The notes below the pieces were generated by a model. It was not told the DNA's origin and made no database searches. It worked only from the letters and a program-made list of their open reading frames with translations. Both the position numbers and the translations under genes were made by a program. DNA of 64,000 bases, taken from NCBI GenBank assembly GCA_942159475.1, contig OW804095.1, positions 151,704,808-151,768,807 on the forward strand. Reading direction: 5' to 3'. Positions 36,464 to 48,306 of this stretch are shown piece after piece; within the stretch, counting starts at the first letter, position 1; each line of letters starts with the position of its first letter. This DNA is from Sthenelais limicola (lineage: Eukaryota; Annelida; Polychaeta; Phyllodocida; Sigalionidae).

Positions 36464-36780
36464 TGTGTTACAGGAAAATGAGTCACAAGTCGCAAGAAAT
36501 AGATTTCGAGATATCATTATATTTGAAAAGATGAGATTCCAATGATGGTAAACATTAGGACATCCAATAAGTATATATGTATTTTAATTTTAATATTTTT
36601 ATGTTTGAAAAAAAAAGAAGTTTGCAATATTTCAGGGTAGACAACTACTAGTAAGGTAGCTAAATATGCTCAATATAATGAACCTAGAAATTCGTAGATA
36701 TATTTGATAAACTGTCTTGAAATTTGGTAAAGGAATTCATGCGATATATGCGGTTATTCGGGGGGCTCCCATAAGCCTGA
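36464..36780 (-). mobile_element. MITE-B copy
   Basis: The terminal repeat TGTGTTACAGGAAAATGAG is followed by TCACAAGTCGCAAGAAA; read on the minus strand the interior follows the 55237 copy up to ATGAATTCCTTTACCAAATT. The start of a 183-codon frame (36717) lies inside this element. Confidence 0.7.
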
Positions 36781-37268
36781 AACGATCAAACTATTTCATA
36801 TGTTTGGTAAATGTATTTTCAGAATCATACAGTTTGAATACGTATATGATTCTGTGTATACATAGCAATGTTGTATATACCATGTTTAATATAGAGCCAC
36901 TAATACAGTGGTTAGTATCAGTGCAATGTAATGCGAGCACATTGTACATGAACCAACTGCCAATACTTGTATACAATTTATCAGATAATTTGGTGGATGT
37001 TTATGTGTGTATCGCTGTTAGTGCATTGGAATATCGTATACTGATGATACTCTCTACCACACCACTAGTCATCTCACGATACTGCAGTCACAGCAAAAGC
37101 ATGGTTTGGCAGCCTTTATGCCTATGCGTTATCTATGTGTATGTAAAAGCTAGTATGGATAGCGACCCAGTCAGTGATATGGGATATGTTAGTGATAATA
37201 CAAATCTCAAAAACAGGACATTAAGTCGGGGTAGGAGGGGGGGAGAGATAGGGAAAGGTGAGAAGTAG
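36717..37268 (+). other. orphan open reading frame, probably not a gene
   Basis: The longest frame in the window that is not built from tandem repeats (183 codons). The predicted protein is rich in isoleucine, valine, tyrosine and serine, with a basic glycine/arginine tail encoded by a GA-rich stretch. I recognise no domain. Its first ~20 codons fall within a MITE-B copy and its last codons within a purine tract, which argues against a conserved protein. A recently formed gene cannot be excluded. Confidence 0.15.
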
Positions 37269-37560
37269 GAGGATTGGTGGAGGAGGTGAGGATAGAAAGA
37301 GTAAAAGTAAGAAGGAAGAGAAAGAGAGAAATACGGAGCAGGAAGGAAAGAACTAAGGAGAGAGAGACAGGAAGATGGAATAACAGAGGGAGAGCAAGTG
37401 GGGTAAAGAGGGAGGCATAAGGTTAGATAGGAATAGAGAAAGATAGTAAGAAACCAAGGGGTAGAGAGAGATAGAGAAAAGAAAGAGATAAGAGTGCTTT
37501 AGATGTTGAGGGTGTAGAGAGAAAAGTAGGGAAGGGAGTAGATGCTCTGAGGACTGCATA
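37225..37560 (+). repeat. purine-rich tract
   Basis: GA-rich sequence (AGAGAGAGA, GGAAGGAAAG) on the plus strand. Frames of 67-79 codons on the minus strand are composition artefacts. Confidence 0.75.
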
Positions 37561-37582
37561 ATACACCGAAGGCAAAGACATA

Positions 37583-37816
37583 TATTGGTCAAATCTTCTG
37601 AAAGTGTACACTTGGCAGATCAACACAATTAGAAAATTTGGCTAAATTATACTGAAAAATGGTCAATACTATGTGTGTACGAGTATATTTGATACTACCT
37701 TGCTTTAAACAGTGTGTTTGGTTGAACTGTTTCGAACCTTATTTTTGTTTTAAATTTGGGTTATTTTTAGAGGATTAGTGAAGGCTAATTGTACATTTTC
37801 TGACAATTTCACCCAT
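37583..37816 (-). mobile_element. MITE-A copy, diverged
   Basis: Starts TATTGGTCAAATCTTCTGAA and ends TTTCTGACAATTTCACCCATA. The interior keeps GGATTAGTGAAGGC. Confidence 0.8.
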
Positions 37817-38200
37817 ATAATAGATCAGGGGAAGGAAGCAAAGACAAAATACAAAGAGAGGAAAAGAAGGAAGGAAGGAAGAGCGGAAGTAGGAGCAATA
37901 TCAGGAGGACCGGAAGTAAGAAGAGGTGGTTTATGAGGGACCAATCACAAGCCTCGACCCTGAACTATAACGATCTAAAGTTTTTTCACGGACCGTGAAC
38001 CGCTTTTAAAATGATCGATGAAACGTTGTCATTCTTCTACAATTGACTGAGCTATTTTCCACTGCATTTACCCAATTCCTGTCGAAACACAGAGGCCAGG
38101 CCGGGAAGCCATGCGGTGGCTTCCATACCAAGCCATGCCCCGGTGATAACTCAACAAGCCATTGAGACGAGATAGATTTGCTCATGGTGTTCTCACAGAA

Positions 38201-38436
38201 GTGGTATGATCTTCAGAAAATGTACAATTCTCCCTCACTAATCTTTTCAAATAACCCATATTTAAGACAGGAATAGCTTCAAATTGCAGTTTAACATAGC
38301 AAAACTGATACTATAAATCAACGCGATACCAGATATACTCAGATATACCCGGTATTCATCATTTTCCAGCCTATTTTAGCAGAATTTGCTAAATGTGTAG
38401 AGCTGCCAATTGTCCATTTTCTGGGGATCTGACCCA
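38201..38436 (+). mobile_element. MITE-A copy (subfamily I)
   Basis: Left end damaged (GTGGTATGATCTTCAGAAAA), right end TTTCTGGGGATCTGACCCA. The next MITE-A starts about 200 bp downstream in the same orientation. Confidence 0.82.
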
Positions 38437-38631
38437 GAAGCGGTTATGACCTATTTATATGAGCACCTCGTATTGCCTACTAATTTGCTCTAACGTAATC
38501 ACTCGAGCAGCCATTATTCAGCCTCTTAGAACCATTGCTCCCAGGTCATCCCCACCTTCTGCATTCTGCTCTATGAAAAGAAGAAAAGGGCTTGCCATCT
38601 AACAGTCTATCACATCTCCCAAGACCCTTGA

Positions 38632-38857
38632 TAGGTCAGCTTTTCAGAAAATGTACAATTCAACTTCACCAATCTTCTCAACCCAAATTTCAGACGAAAA
38701 TAAACTTCAAAATACAGTTCAAACCAGATTACTAGCGTCAATGCAATGCCGAATATACTCGAATTTACCTAGTATTGGCCACATTGCAGCCTATTTTAGC
38801 ATAATTTACTTAATGTGTACAGCTGACAATTGTACATTTTCTGATAATCTGACCCAT
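38632..38857 (+). mobile_element. MITE-A copy (subfamily II), internal deletions
   Basis: Starts TAGGTCAGCTTTTCAGAAAA. About 15 bp are missing near CTCAACCCAAATTTC and after GTTCAAACCAGATT. Confidence 0.82.
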
Positions 38858-39718
38858 TTAATTGCTTTGAATTATTATAGGTTTGTGACAGTGGCGTTTA
38901 TTTAGTCAGCCAGTGAATAGAACATAAGAGTAGAGGAGGGGAGGAGGAGGCTGAAGAGGCAATGGGAGACAAATAGGCTGATTATATTAATGTCTTTGTA
39001 CTTGCAAGGCTTATGCCTGCTGTTGTGTTTAATTGCTGATCATTAGCACTCATCCCTGAAATAGGGATCGAAGCGATTTATACATATATCCTAGACTGAA
39101 AGGGCTCTCCTGTTCATACCATAGCTGTCGTTCTAAAGCCTGTGTACCCAAAGAACTCCTGACTTTTAAACAGCTCATTATTAAGCAGATTGATATTAAG
39201 CAGATCTCATAGGAAGCTGCAAGGTCCGGGGACCAGTTCAAAAGACAAGTGTACCACACTTTTATGGGTGTGTAAACGATCAACATCCATCACTGCTCTT
39301 TTAACTGGTTAATGGGAAAAAACGTACGCACAATTGTATCAACATGTTTGTGCAAACAGTACATTTCTCTTAAATATTTCGATCTGGGATTTCTTCCAAT
39401 GAAGGCTGTTTTTCAACATGTTTTCAGTAAGTTTTCTGCTATTATCACCTGAGACAATAAACCTCCATATAATTGTCTGCGAGACATGCTAGAATACTGC
39501 TTATCTCTGCGTGGCTGTACAGGAGATCTATTTCCTAAATGAGAGTAGAAAGCCAGCACAGCTATAGATGGGCCTTGATAGATTACGGACCACACAGAAT
39601 GTAACAAAACTTTCTTCCACTTCAATGCATTAGGGTTTCATAAACCATACACAACATGGTGGACAGGGTTAATGTGAGTACCCTATGTGCACTGTGGGTG
39701 ATTACCCTCCAAGGTTCT

Positions 39719-39954
39719 GGGACAGATTTTCAGAAAATGCACAATCTACATTTCTACACATCTATCAAACTCTGCTAAATTAGAGTGAAAATTGATAAAT
39801 ACTGAGTATATCTGAGTGTATTTTGTACTGTATTCATTCGATAAATCTGTCTGGTTATGTTGAACTGTATTTTGAACTTGATTGTGGTCTTAAATTTGGG
39901 TTATTTGAAAGGATTGGTGAAGGCCAATTGTACATTTTCTGAAGATCTGATCCT
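39719..39954 (-). mobile_element. MITE-A copy (subfamily III)
   Basis: Subfamily III has CACATCTATCAAACTCTGCT, then AAATTAGAGTGAAAATTGAT, and a central GATAAATCTGTCTGG. The copy at 58062 is the same type. Confidence 0.82.
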
Positions 39955-40187
39955 TCTATAGTAGAAGGCATGGCAATCAGTTCCACTCACGGTGAACATG
40001 ATCTCTGCGTTAGTGTAACACTGGTACAAGTGATACACCAAGAGTTGGTGTCATTACAGAGTTTTTATGTTTGTAAATTTACTAATGGGGCCTTGTTCAT
40101 GAGGGTAGAGCTATCACAGGAAGGTTGGTAAGGACTGACGTCTTGCTATATGTTCCTGTCAGTCACCTAGCCGTGGTTAGCGTATAG

Positions 40188-40414
40188 ATGGGTCAGGTTT
40201 TCGAAAAATGTACAATTCATTTTCACAAATTATGTGAAATGACCCAAATTTCAGACGAAAATAAAGTCCAACCTAACCGTACAGTTTGCTATAATCAAAG
40301 CAATGCCGAATATACTCGAATTTACCTAGTATAGACCAAATTGCAGCCTAATTTAGCAGAATTTACTAAATGTGTACAGCTGCCAATTGTACATTTTCGG
40401 AAAATCTGACCCAT
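40188..40414 (+). mobile_element. MITE-A copy (subfamily II)
   Basis: Starts ATGGGTCAGGTTTTCG and ends TTTCGGAAAATCTGACCCAT. A small deletion after AATAAAGTCC removes the AAAATACAGTT segment. Confidence 0.85.
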
Positions 40415-40605
40415 ATACTCGGTAGTGTAGGGACGTAATGGAAGTATCTAGCTTGGAATGATAAGGAAAACTAGACAATCTGCCAGACATAAATGTACCG
40501 TATCATTGTATCAGCTGTTTATGGCTACCACTCATGTTAACACGTGTTTATTATTGTGTTTACATGTGGATCACTTATATGTACATTATCCCTCGTGTAT
40601 TTGAA

Positions 40606-40738
40606 CAGTCTAGGCTTAGAGCTTAGTGAGTCCCTCCAATCTGAGGCAAAGGCCCTCACTCCAAACCGTAAAATGGCATTAGGATCCCATCAAGACACCT
40701 ACTCCAGGGCCAGAAAAGGGATAAGCAATCTGGCACAT
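40606..40738 (+). mobile_element. MITE-C copy, 3' truncated
   Basis: Starts CAGTCTAGGCTTAGA and runs to GGGATAAGCAATCTGG, where it meets a partial MITE-A. Confidence 0.65.
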
Positions 40739-40739
40739 A

Positions 40740-40868
40740 AATAGGTATAGTTGAGTATACCCGTTATTGCCTTGATTTAAAAGGTCTGTCCAGTTATGTT
40801 AAACTGTACTTTTAATCCCATTTGAGGGAATTAATGATTGCAAATTGTTCATTTTGTGAGTTGCTCAT
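40740..40868 (-). mobile_element. MITE-A fragment
   Basis: Keeps GTATAGTTGAGTATACCCG, CCAGTTATGTTAAACTGTAC and a degraded end (GCAAATTGTTCATTTTGTGA). The other terminal region is absent, apparently removed at the junction with the MITE-C copy. Confidence 0.65.
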
Positions 40869-41226
40869 CTATAGGCAGGAGATCGCCCGGTGAGTCTCTT
40901 CTCCTCACGCCAGATCTGCTTTGTTTGTATGTTTAAAGCAAACAAGTGCTGGCGGGCGGGGGAAGAGGAGCCTGTTTTAAACAAATAATCTCGATTGTAA
41001 CTGTGTAAATGGTAACTTGGATATGTATCATGTTTAGCATGGAAACAAACAGGGGCCGTCACGTTTAGTAAAGGATTCGCGACCCGTGGCTCTCTACTGG
41101 TCTCCAGCTCGGGTAAATATTTCCTAACTGTTGGAGATGGGAGCATGCTGGGGTGGGTGGAATAGTTCGTGAACACAAATCTATAGGGAGGTTTCAGGTG
41201 TTGTCCGTCTTCAAAAGGTGCATTTT

Positions 41227-41436
41227 CAGTCTAGGCCCAAAGATGAGAGAGTGCCTTCAAACGGAGGGAAAGCCTCTCGCCTCATACCGCAAAGTGCCAT
41301 TGTAATTTCATTTTGACCGCAACATGTCATTATATTCCCATTAGAACGCCTAGTCCTAGGCCAGAAAACTGATTAGCGAAGTAGACGTCCAATCACTGAC
41401 CATTCATATCTGATCTGAGTGTTTGGTCCTAGACTG
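41227..41436 (+). mobile_element. MITE-C copy, complete
   Basis: Both ends are present: CAGTCTAGGCCCAAAG at the left and TTTGGTCCTAGACTG at the right. This is the best copy for defining the family (about 210 bp). Confidence 0.8.
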
Positions 41437-41439
41437 CAC

Positions 41440-43240
41440 AAGACTTTCTATTTGTTTTATCAATTTCGGTGTCCTAAAGATGGGGATGATGTTTAAGATA
41501 GAATAAACAATTTAAACAAACAAACAAACTATCTTAGCCCAAGTGAAAGTCATTAAACCAAAATTGAGAATGATTTTTACCCAGTCGGTTTTGCTCCAGG
41601 GCTTCATTTATATTTCGGTGGCCCGCCGAAATCATTTTATCCCCTGATCACCGTTAACCGGCGCTCATTTTCTGTCGGCAGATTCGATCAAATTGTTGAC
41701 AAATTCATGTATACACAAAACAGCAGCAAGATATCCATACCTTCATGGCCCAAACAATGGATGAATTTAGTAAGATCCTTGCTGTCTTAATAGCTGAGAT
41801 TGGGGCTTTAAAGGGAGTCCTCATTTCCTCCTTTAATAAAAGTAATTAGCCATTGATCATTAAAGTATTGTTTATTGACAGCCTAGATAGAAGCCACTCA
41901 TCGATCCAAGATGAAATTTAGCAGGCAGTTAACCAGATGCCAGGCCAACTGGGATAACAGGGAAGCGATGTAGTTACCTGTAAGTAATTCTATACAAAGT
42001 TGTCTTTTTATTGATACGTTTTGATGTATATGTATAGTTTGTCCCACTTATTCGGAAGTTGTTAAATAAGTTTGTCCCTGTTTGCTATGTCCATCCTAAT
42101 CTGAATTTGCACTTGATACGTTGCTGTCCCGATTATAATATATCACATATTTGATTATTCATCGAATAGAGAATGCAAACAAATACTTTTTAAACTTAAA
42201 AGTACATGTTTCCCCCATTAAAAATATGTCTAAGAAACTCTTTCCAGTCGGGAAGAAGAAATCGGTAAGAAAGCACAGAAAAGTATAACAAAAATAAAAT
42301 AAAAAAAGATTTTAAAATGATTCCTAAAAAACGTTTGTATGACATATCTCAGCATTGGATGAGCCTCGATGGTAGTTTACCATAAATAAAGCGTGTGATT
42401 TAAAAACAAAAACCCCACTTTTTTTACTTGTTTTGGTCAATCATCATTTTGCCTGCCAACTTAGCTGCCTTGATATACAACTAAATGCCCAGGTTCGCCC
42501 CTGTTCCCGCTCCTCTGTCTAAGCTTGGATCTAAGCGAGCAGCTCTGCTACTGGTACGAGTCGCTCTTTATTTAATATCCAGCCCTCCAGATATATCATG
42601 TTCTCACCCACCATTTGCCTCCTCCTCCATACACCAACGACTTGTTAACCAATTGTTATTATGCACCCCATCCCTCCTCTCCCTGCACGGAAAGCAAGCA
42701 CTCTCTCGTCCCCATCTTCCCCCTGGCCAATGGTGTATCACCCAGCTATAGGTATAAGGCCAAAGTATTGTACACTTGTGATTCCGATTTATATAGCTGT
42801 AAATTGATTTAGGGGGTTTTGTAAATTTTTATTTTACCTTTTATTTTAGAAGCCACCTTTAATGACCTGCAAAATGTCCATTTCGTAAGGGTAGTTGTTT
42901 TAGCAAGAGAAATGTATGTTTATGTTTTGAAGACTTGTTTCACAGCTTTAATGTGTTTATAGAGGTAAACAATTCACATTTCTTTAGCCAATACAACTTT
43001 ACGTGGAGTAAGTTTGTCTAGGTAGGCCGGCGGGGGATGGGAAACACCTATTGCCTTTTTGGCCTAAACTATCAAGCCATATGATGAGCATAAACTCTAC
43101 TTTCCCTCTGGCATTCAAACCCTTTCACAAGGAAGTTGAATGCAGGCAATATATTCCCCCTTTATATATACACGATTGATATATGACGTGAGTGATCACA
43201 CATGCCACTTGTTAGGCCAACATCTGATCTATGCGGTAGA
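41440..43240. other. unannotated sequence
   Basis: No gene recognised. A 15-bp string AATTAGCCATTGATC at 41844 also occurs at 7107. Confidence 0.4.
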
Positions 43241-43244
43241 CGCG

Positions 43245-43483
43245 TATGGGTCAGATTTTCAGAAAATGCACAATTGGCAGCTGTACACATTTAGTAAATT
43301 CTGCTAAATTAGGCGCCAATTTGGTCAATACTAGGTAAATTCGAGTATATTCGACATTGCATTTATTCTAGCAATCTGTTTGGTTAGGTTGAACTGTGTT
43401 TTGAACCTTATTTTTGTCTGAAATTTGGGTTATTTGAGAGGATTGGTGAAGGTGTATGTACATTTTCTGAATATCTCACCCGT
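43245..43483 (-). mobile_element. MITE-A copy (subfamily II)
   Basis: Starts TATGGGTCAGATTTTCAG and ends TTTCTGAATATCTCACCCGT, with a small loss of GAATT before the right TIR. Confidence 0.87.
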
Positions 43484-43556
43484 TACATAGGCAGGAGCGT
43501 AAAGGTGCTTTAACACGGTGAGACTAACACTTGGCTGGCTTCCTCTCCCTCCAGTA

Positions 43557-43798
43557 TGTGGGTCAGATTTTCAGAAAATGTACAATTGGCAGCTCTACAC
43601 ATTTGGAAAATTGTCTTAAATTAAGCTGAAAAATGAAGAATACTGGGGGTATATCTGAGTATATTTGGTATCGCATTGATTTAAAGTATCAGTTCTGTTA
43701 TGTTAAACTGCATTTCGAAGTTCATTTTTGTCTTAAATGTGGTTTATTTGAGTGGATTGGTGAAGGAGAATTGTACATTTTCTGAACATCTGACCCAT
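43557..43798 (-). mobile_element. MITE-A copy (subfamily I)
   Basis: Starts GTGGGTCAGATTTTCAG and ends TTTCTGAACATCTGACCCA. It lies 74 bp from the previous copy, in the same orientation but from another subfamily. Confidence 0.87.
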
Positions 43799-44101
43799 GT
43801 CTCTCTGCTTGACTTGAAGACATTCATCACTTAGCTTCACTCACTGGCGGCCATTACGTTTGTTTTTCTCATTCAGGCCACACCTATGGCCAACATAGGA
43901 GTTTTTATCCTTAGCCTTAAGGTGGGGAAAAACGTGGTATTTGCCACAGGGGGCGCAGTCAATCAAGGGCTTGTAATTATGGGCCTACTCGTGGTTATTT
44001 GCTCGTACAAAGAGTGATGCACACACCTCTTCAGACGTGTCTTGCTGATTTAGATTTAGAACAGACTACCGACTTTATATTTACTTTTGTTTGACAAAAT
44101 T

Positions 44102-44190
44102 GGAATATTCTTCCATTAAACAAATAGGAATAGTCTTACCATTATACAAAATAGGAATATTCTAACCATCATTCGAAATAGGAATGTTCC
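44102..44190 (+). repeat. 27-bp tandem repeat (about 3.3 units)
   Basis: Units begin GGAATATTCTTCCATT, GGAATAGTCTTACCATT and GGAATATTCTAACCATC, each ending (A)AATA, with a final partial GGAATGTTCC. Confidence 0.8.
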
Positions 44191-44514
44191 CTAATTGGAT
44201 GATTGGAATGGACATTGGAAGAAGTCATAACAATTGTTTACAGATTCAATTTGAACGAAAAAACACATTTGGATGTGGATCTATCGACCAATTATAAAGT
44301 CTGTACATGTTCCTAAATAATGCCAACAAATCATAACGCTTCAGGTAGGACGATGGCCTTCTATAATGTATTTTCTATTTCACTTTCTTAAATAAAGCCA
44401 ACATATTTTAAGGGTGAGAACATGATCTATAATGCATCTTCCTTTAGCAACTCCTCTATTACACTAATATGTAATGTTAATTTCACCCACAAGAACTTTC
44501 CAATAACGACAACA

Positions 44515-44718
44515 CACTCTAGGTCCAAACCCTCAGATCAGATCAGAATGGTATGCCATCCTACTTCGCTAATCGGTTTCCTGGCCTAGGACTCGGCGTT
44601 TTAATTGGAATATAATGACATTTTGCAGTCTAAATGGAATTATAATGGCACTTTGCAGTTTTAGGCGAGAGGCTTTCCCTTCGTTTGAACGGACTCTCTG
44701 AACTTTGGGCCTAGACTG
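44515..44718 (-). mobile_element. MITE-C copy, complete, inverted
   Basis: Starts ACTCTAGGTCCAAACC and ends TTTGGGCCTAGACTG. The interior reads as the reverse of the 41227 copy (GAGGCTTTCCCTTCGTTTGA). Confidence 0.8.
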
Positions 44719-45147
44719 AACAGAGTTTCAATTAATCCCATGAGATCGTTCCTATGTATACACATTTCAATACAAGTTTAATATAGCTTTCCAAGGTATT
44801 AAATCAGAGACGGAAGATGACGCAGTTAGCCTCATGTAATCTAAACAATAAACTTTGATACTTGATATATTAAAGTTTACGGTCACTAGAGTCTAATCAT
44901 ACGTCGGCCAAGGATGGGGAAATCCTGTGCTTCAAACGCCGACAACTCCCTTGGTATATTTTACACGCCCCATTGGAGTGCGCAAGCAAATCATTGCGTT
45001 AATCATTCATCACAAAAACAAATAGCCTCTGCGGAGGCAGTCTAAATTGATTTCGAAACCTGGGCTACTCACTGAGGCATAAAGATGACAAGCAAAATAG
45101 AAACTGGGTGAGTGGTGGAGTCTTTTGAAGAAAGAGGGAGAGGTGCA

Positions 45148-45386
45148 TCTGGGTCAGATTTTCTGAAAATGCACAATTCACTTTCACAAATTCTCTAAAA
45201 TAACCCGAATTTCAGACGAAAATAAAGTTCAAAATACAGTTCAACCTAGCCATGCAGATTGGTAGGATCAATGCAATGCCGAATATACTCGAATTAACAG
45301 TATTGACCGAATTGCAGCATAATTTAGCAGAAGTTACTAAATGTGTAGAACTGCCAAATTGTACATTTTCTGAAAATCTGACCCAT
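45148..45386 (+). mobile_element. MITE-A copy (subfamily II)
   Basis: Starts TGGGTCAGATTTTCTGAAAA and ends TTTCTGAAAATCTGACCCAT. Confidence 0.88.
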
Positions 45387-45803
45387 CTAGAGGGATAGGC
45401 ATAAAAAGGACCTATAGATTATTGCAATAGACATATTGCCATATGCTAGGGCCTTTAAAACGTATTGATATAGCACCCGTCTCATTGCCCTGGGCCTTTC
45501 CCACCATTCTGTATGCGAGATGACATCAAAGGATGATTGCGTTTATGTGCTAAGTAGGTATATAGTACAGATCTGCCTTCTGCGGCTTTCCATTGCGATT
45601 GATCTGCGTGGAGGCTGCGAATGCCTGCTAGGTGTTTGCGATGTCCATCTTGCTGATCAGTCATTAGCAGGATTGTTTTAAAATCTAGCATGTCATCCTA
45701 AAAGCATTAATGTGATATTCCTACTTGGGACCAAGCTTTGCTTTCAGGTTTACACCCTGAGGATTGACGTGGCATGAGTATAGTGCCTTAACATTCACTG
45801 CTT

Positions 45804-45962
45804 GGTCTAGGCCCAAAGATGAGAGAGTCCCTTCAAACATAGGGATGCTATTATAATCCCATTAGAACGCCTAGTCCTCAGCCAGGAAACCGATTAGGTA
45901 GTAGGCATCCAATCACTGATATATCATTCTTATCTGATTGGAGGTATTGGACCTATAGACTG
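45804..45962 (+). mobile_element. MITE-C copy with internal deletion
   Basis: Starts GGTCTAGGCCCAAAG and ends GGACCTATAGACTG. About 50 bp around the GCCTCTCGCC segment are missing. Confidence 0.72.
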
Positions 45963-46006
45963 TGCTTTGAAATTACAGTAGAACTTGTGTTTAGGGACAC
46001 CTCTTT

Positions 46007-47637
46007 ATGCACTTGTCAATTGCAACCCCCACCCCCCCCCACCCCCGGGGATGTGGGGGAATGTCCTGGGAGTTTTGGGAAATATGATGAAATCCCCGAC
46101 CCCCCAGGGCAAGAGATTTGTGTAAATTCCCCGACCCCCTGGGGCACATTTGTGTTATCATAAACCCATCCACCTGTGGCCTGAGCTGCCCACTCACAGC
46201 AAGTGGAGGATAAACTCTCAGGGTTCCCAACTTTCAGTGGTTTCTGATATGTGTGGGCCAAGCAAGGCTATAAGAGCAACATAGAGTTCCCCATAATATA
46301 TACCTGAAAAGTGTCACCTTTGAACATGACAGAGTTTTTTATGTCCACAGCTGTGTGTCAGATTATCAACCCTGAACTATACTGGATATATGCAATGTAG
46401 ACAATAGTTGAATATCTGAACTAAGCAGAGCCTAACCTGCCCAGTGGTATAGGAAGTTATCAGCCATTGAGGGGGGGGGCAAGCTAGAATGGGGGTGGGG
46501 GTGGGGAAGGGAGAAGGGCGCAGGTGTAAAATGCACAATTTGACAAAAGTTCTCAATGGCCAACAGAACAATTGATGCATACACAACCCAGAGGTTAGAG
46601 CAGCAAGTTGGTGATAGCCTCCCTCAATATATGTGTGGAGAGTGTCACCCTTGAACATGGCAGGGATTTTGATGTTCACAGCTGTGTGTCAGCCCTGAAC
46701 TATACTGGATATATGCAATGTAGACAATAGCTAAATGTCTGAACTAAGCAGAGCCTGAGCTGCCCAGTAACTTTGGCCCATTAGAATTGTACAGGAAAAC
46801 TCCAATGCTATGCCTATAGAACATCTGAACTCTGGGTATATGTAATTATGCCATTTTTTTAAATCAACCCTGTGTGTGGGGTTTAAAGATAAATGTGAAA
46901 TCCTTGGGGGGGGGGGGGGGGGATCATGTCCTCTGCAGGCCCCTAGATGATAGCTTGGACCCTCTACACTCTCATATATATTTCTGAGGAGAATCCTGAG
47001 TGGAGATCCATCTTTCTCCCACTCAATTAAGGGCAGTTAAAGGTAGGGTTTCCACTGTCAGTAATTTTGATTGTGGGTTTTTAAGAGCCTTAAAAATCAG
47101 TAATTTTCTAAGTAATTTTAGGTCTTAGGCTTATGGTGGCTTAGGGCGGCTATGACACTGTTGGGTCATTATTCTAATCCAGCTTTTTTAGTTTGTTTTC
47201 GTAACTAGCAACGATCATCTCATCTAAGGCAACTTAACTTAAATCTTTAATTTTAACAAGCAAAATTTGTCAGAATTATTCCTTTAAAATGAGCTCTTGT
47301 GTATTCTAAAAACATTCTTTCGAAAAAACATTTTTTTATGATGTACTTGCGACAATTGAGAAAAAAGGTAGAAAAAATAAATTCACAATCACAATATTTT
47401 AACATACTCGAGACAAAATGTCTCAAGGTAAATCATGTAAAGATATATTTTTGATTCATAACAAATTGGGGAACATACAGTTATACATACAGACATTCCC
47501 CCACCCCTCCAGTTGATACTGCTGTAAACTAAGGGAAATCTCCGCCTGGGTGGGGGAATGTTTTCTCAGACATTCCCCTACCATTCCCCTACCTACCCGG
47601 GGGTGGGGGGGGTGGGGGTTTCAATTGACAAGTGCAT
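46007..47637. mobile_element. element G: 1.6-kb element with C/G-rich subterminal tracts
   Basis: Inverted ends ATGCACTTGTCAATTG (46007-46022 and, reversed, 47622-47637) are followed at the left by a C-rich run (ACCCCCACCCCC...CCCCGGGG) and mirrored at the right by CCCGGGGGTGGGGG. GGGGGAATGT also occurs near both ends. Inside, about 100 bp (ACTATACTGGATATATGCAA and neighbours, with AGTGTCACC(T/C)TTGAACATG upstream) occurs twice, 325 bp apart. No transposase frame is visible. The C-rich strands could form i-motifs or quadruplexes, which would make assembly unreliable. Boundaries may extend to the TACAGTAGAAC at 45974. Confidence 0.6.
46900..46923 (+). repeat. poly-G run
   Basis: A G run of about 16 inside element G. 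Confidence 0.85.
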
Positions 47638-47957
47638 TAATGTGGACATCTCCCCACATATATGCATATAATACAGTAGAGTCCCGCTCAGGCGACCACC
47701 TTTAAGACTGGGCGATTTTTGGTCGCATAGCGGGATAGTCATGTTACTGGGTATCTTCTCCTATCTTGGAACTGAGCTAAACTGGTCGTAATAACGGGTT
47801 GCTCGCATTAACGAGATGTTAGTTATGCTAGACCCTATAGTGAACAGTTTGAAGCAATCATGATACAGTATATTTCTATTTAATTTCCATACCCTGTTCG
47901 AGGAACTTTAGCCTCATTACTTGTTCACTGATACTTGTACTGAAACAAGTCAGACCT

Positions 47958-48057
47958 GGGGTGGATCCATAGAAAGGTTACGCATTGCGTAAACCCTATC
48001 CTACTCTATAGTAGGATAGGGTTTACGCAATGCGTAACCTTTCTATGGATCCACCCC
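47958..48057. repeat. 100-bp near-perfect palindrome
   Basis: Two 50-base arms (47958-48007 and 48008-48057) are reverse complements with one mismatch, beside the centre. The arms start GGGGTGGATCCATAGAAAGG and end TACGCATTGCGTAAACCCTA plus TCCTACT. There is essentially no loop. It could extrude as a cruciform or give a perfect RNA hairpin. Such identity implies recent origin or active correction. Confidence 0.95.
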
Positions 48058-48172
48058 TAGTCTCTTGTGTAAAGACAACCCTGTCTATAGTTTAGTCTAT
48101 TATATTCATATTTTATTTTCTCTTATTCGTTATATTATCACTTATTTTCATTTTTGTTCCTCTTCCAAATTT

Positions 48173-48306
48173 GGTAACGGCCGGAAGAGATGGTACACTA
48201 GCTGTATCATAAGGCATGTCGACCCATTTGTCTTTATTCTCTAACTCACAACTCATGACTATGTAATTCTCAAGGACAAATAAACAACATCTTATCTTAT
48301 CTTATT
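48173..48306 (+). mobile_element. LINE 3' end
   Basis: Starts GGTAACGGCCGGAAGAG, includes CATGTCGACCCATTTGTC and AAGGACAAATAAACAACAT, and ends in (CTTAT)n. Same body as 7748 and 63254, with a different tail unit. Confidence 0.7.
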
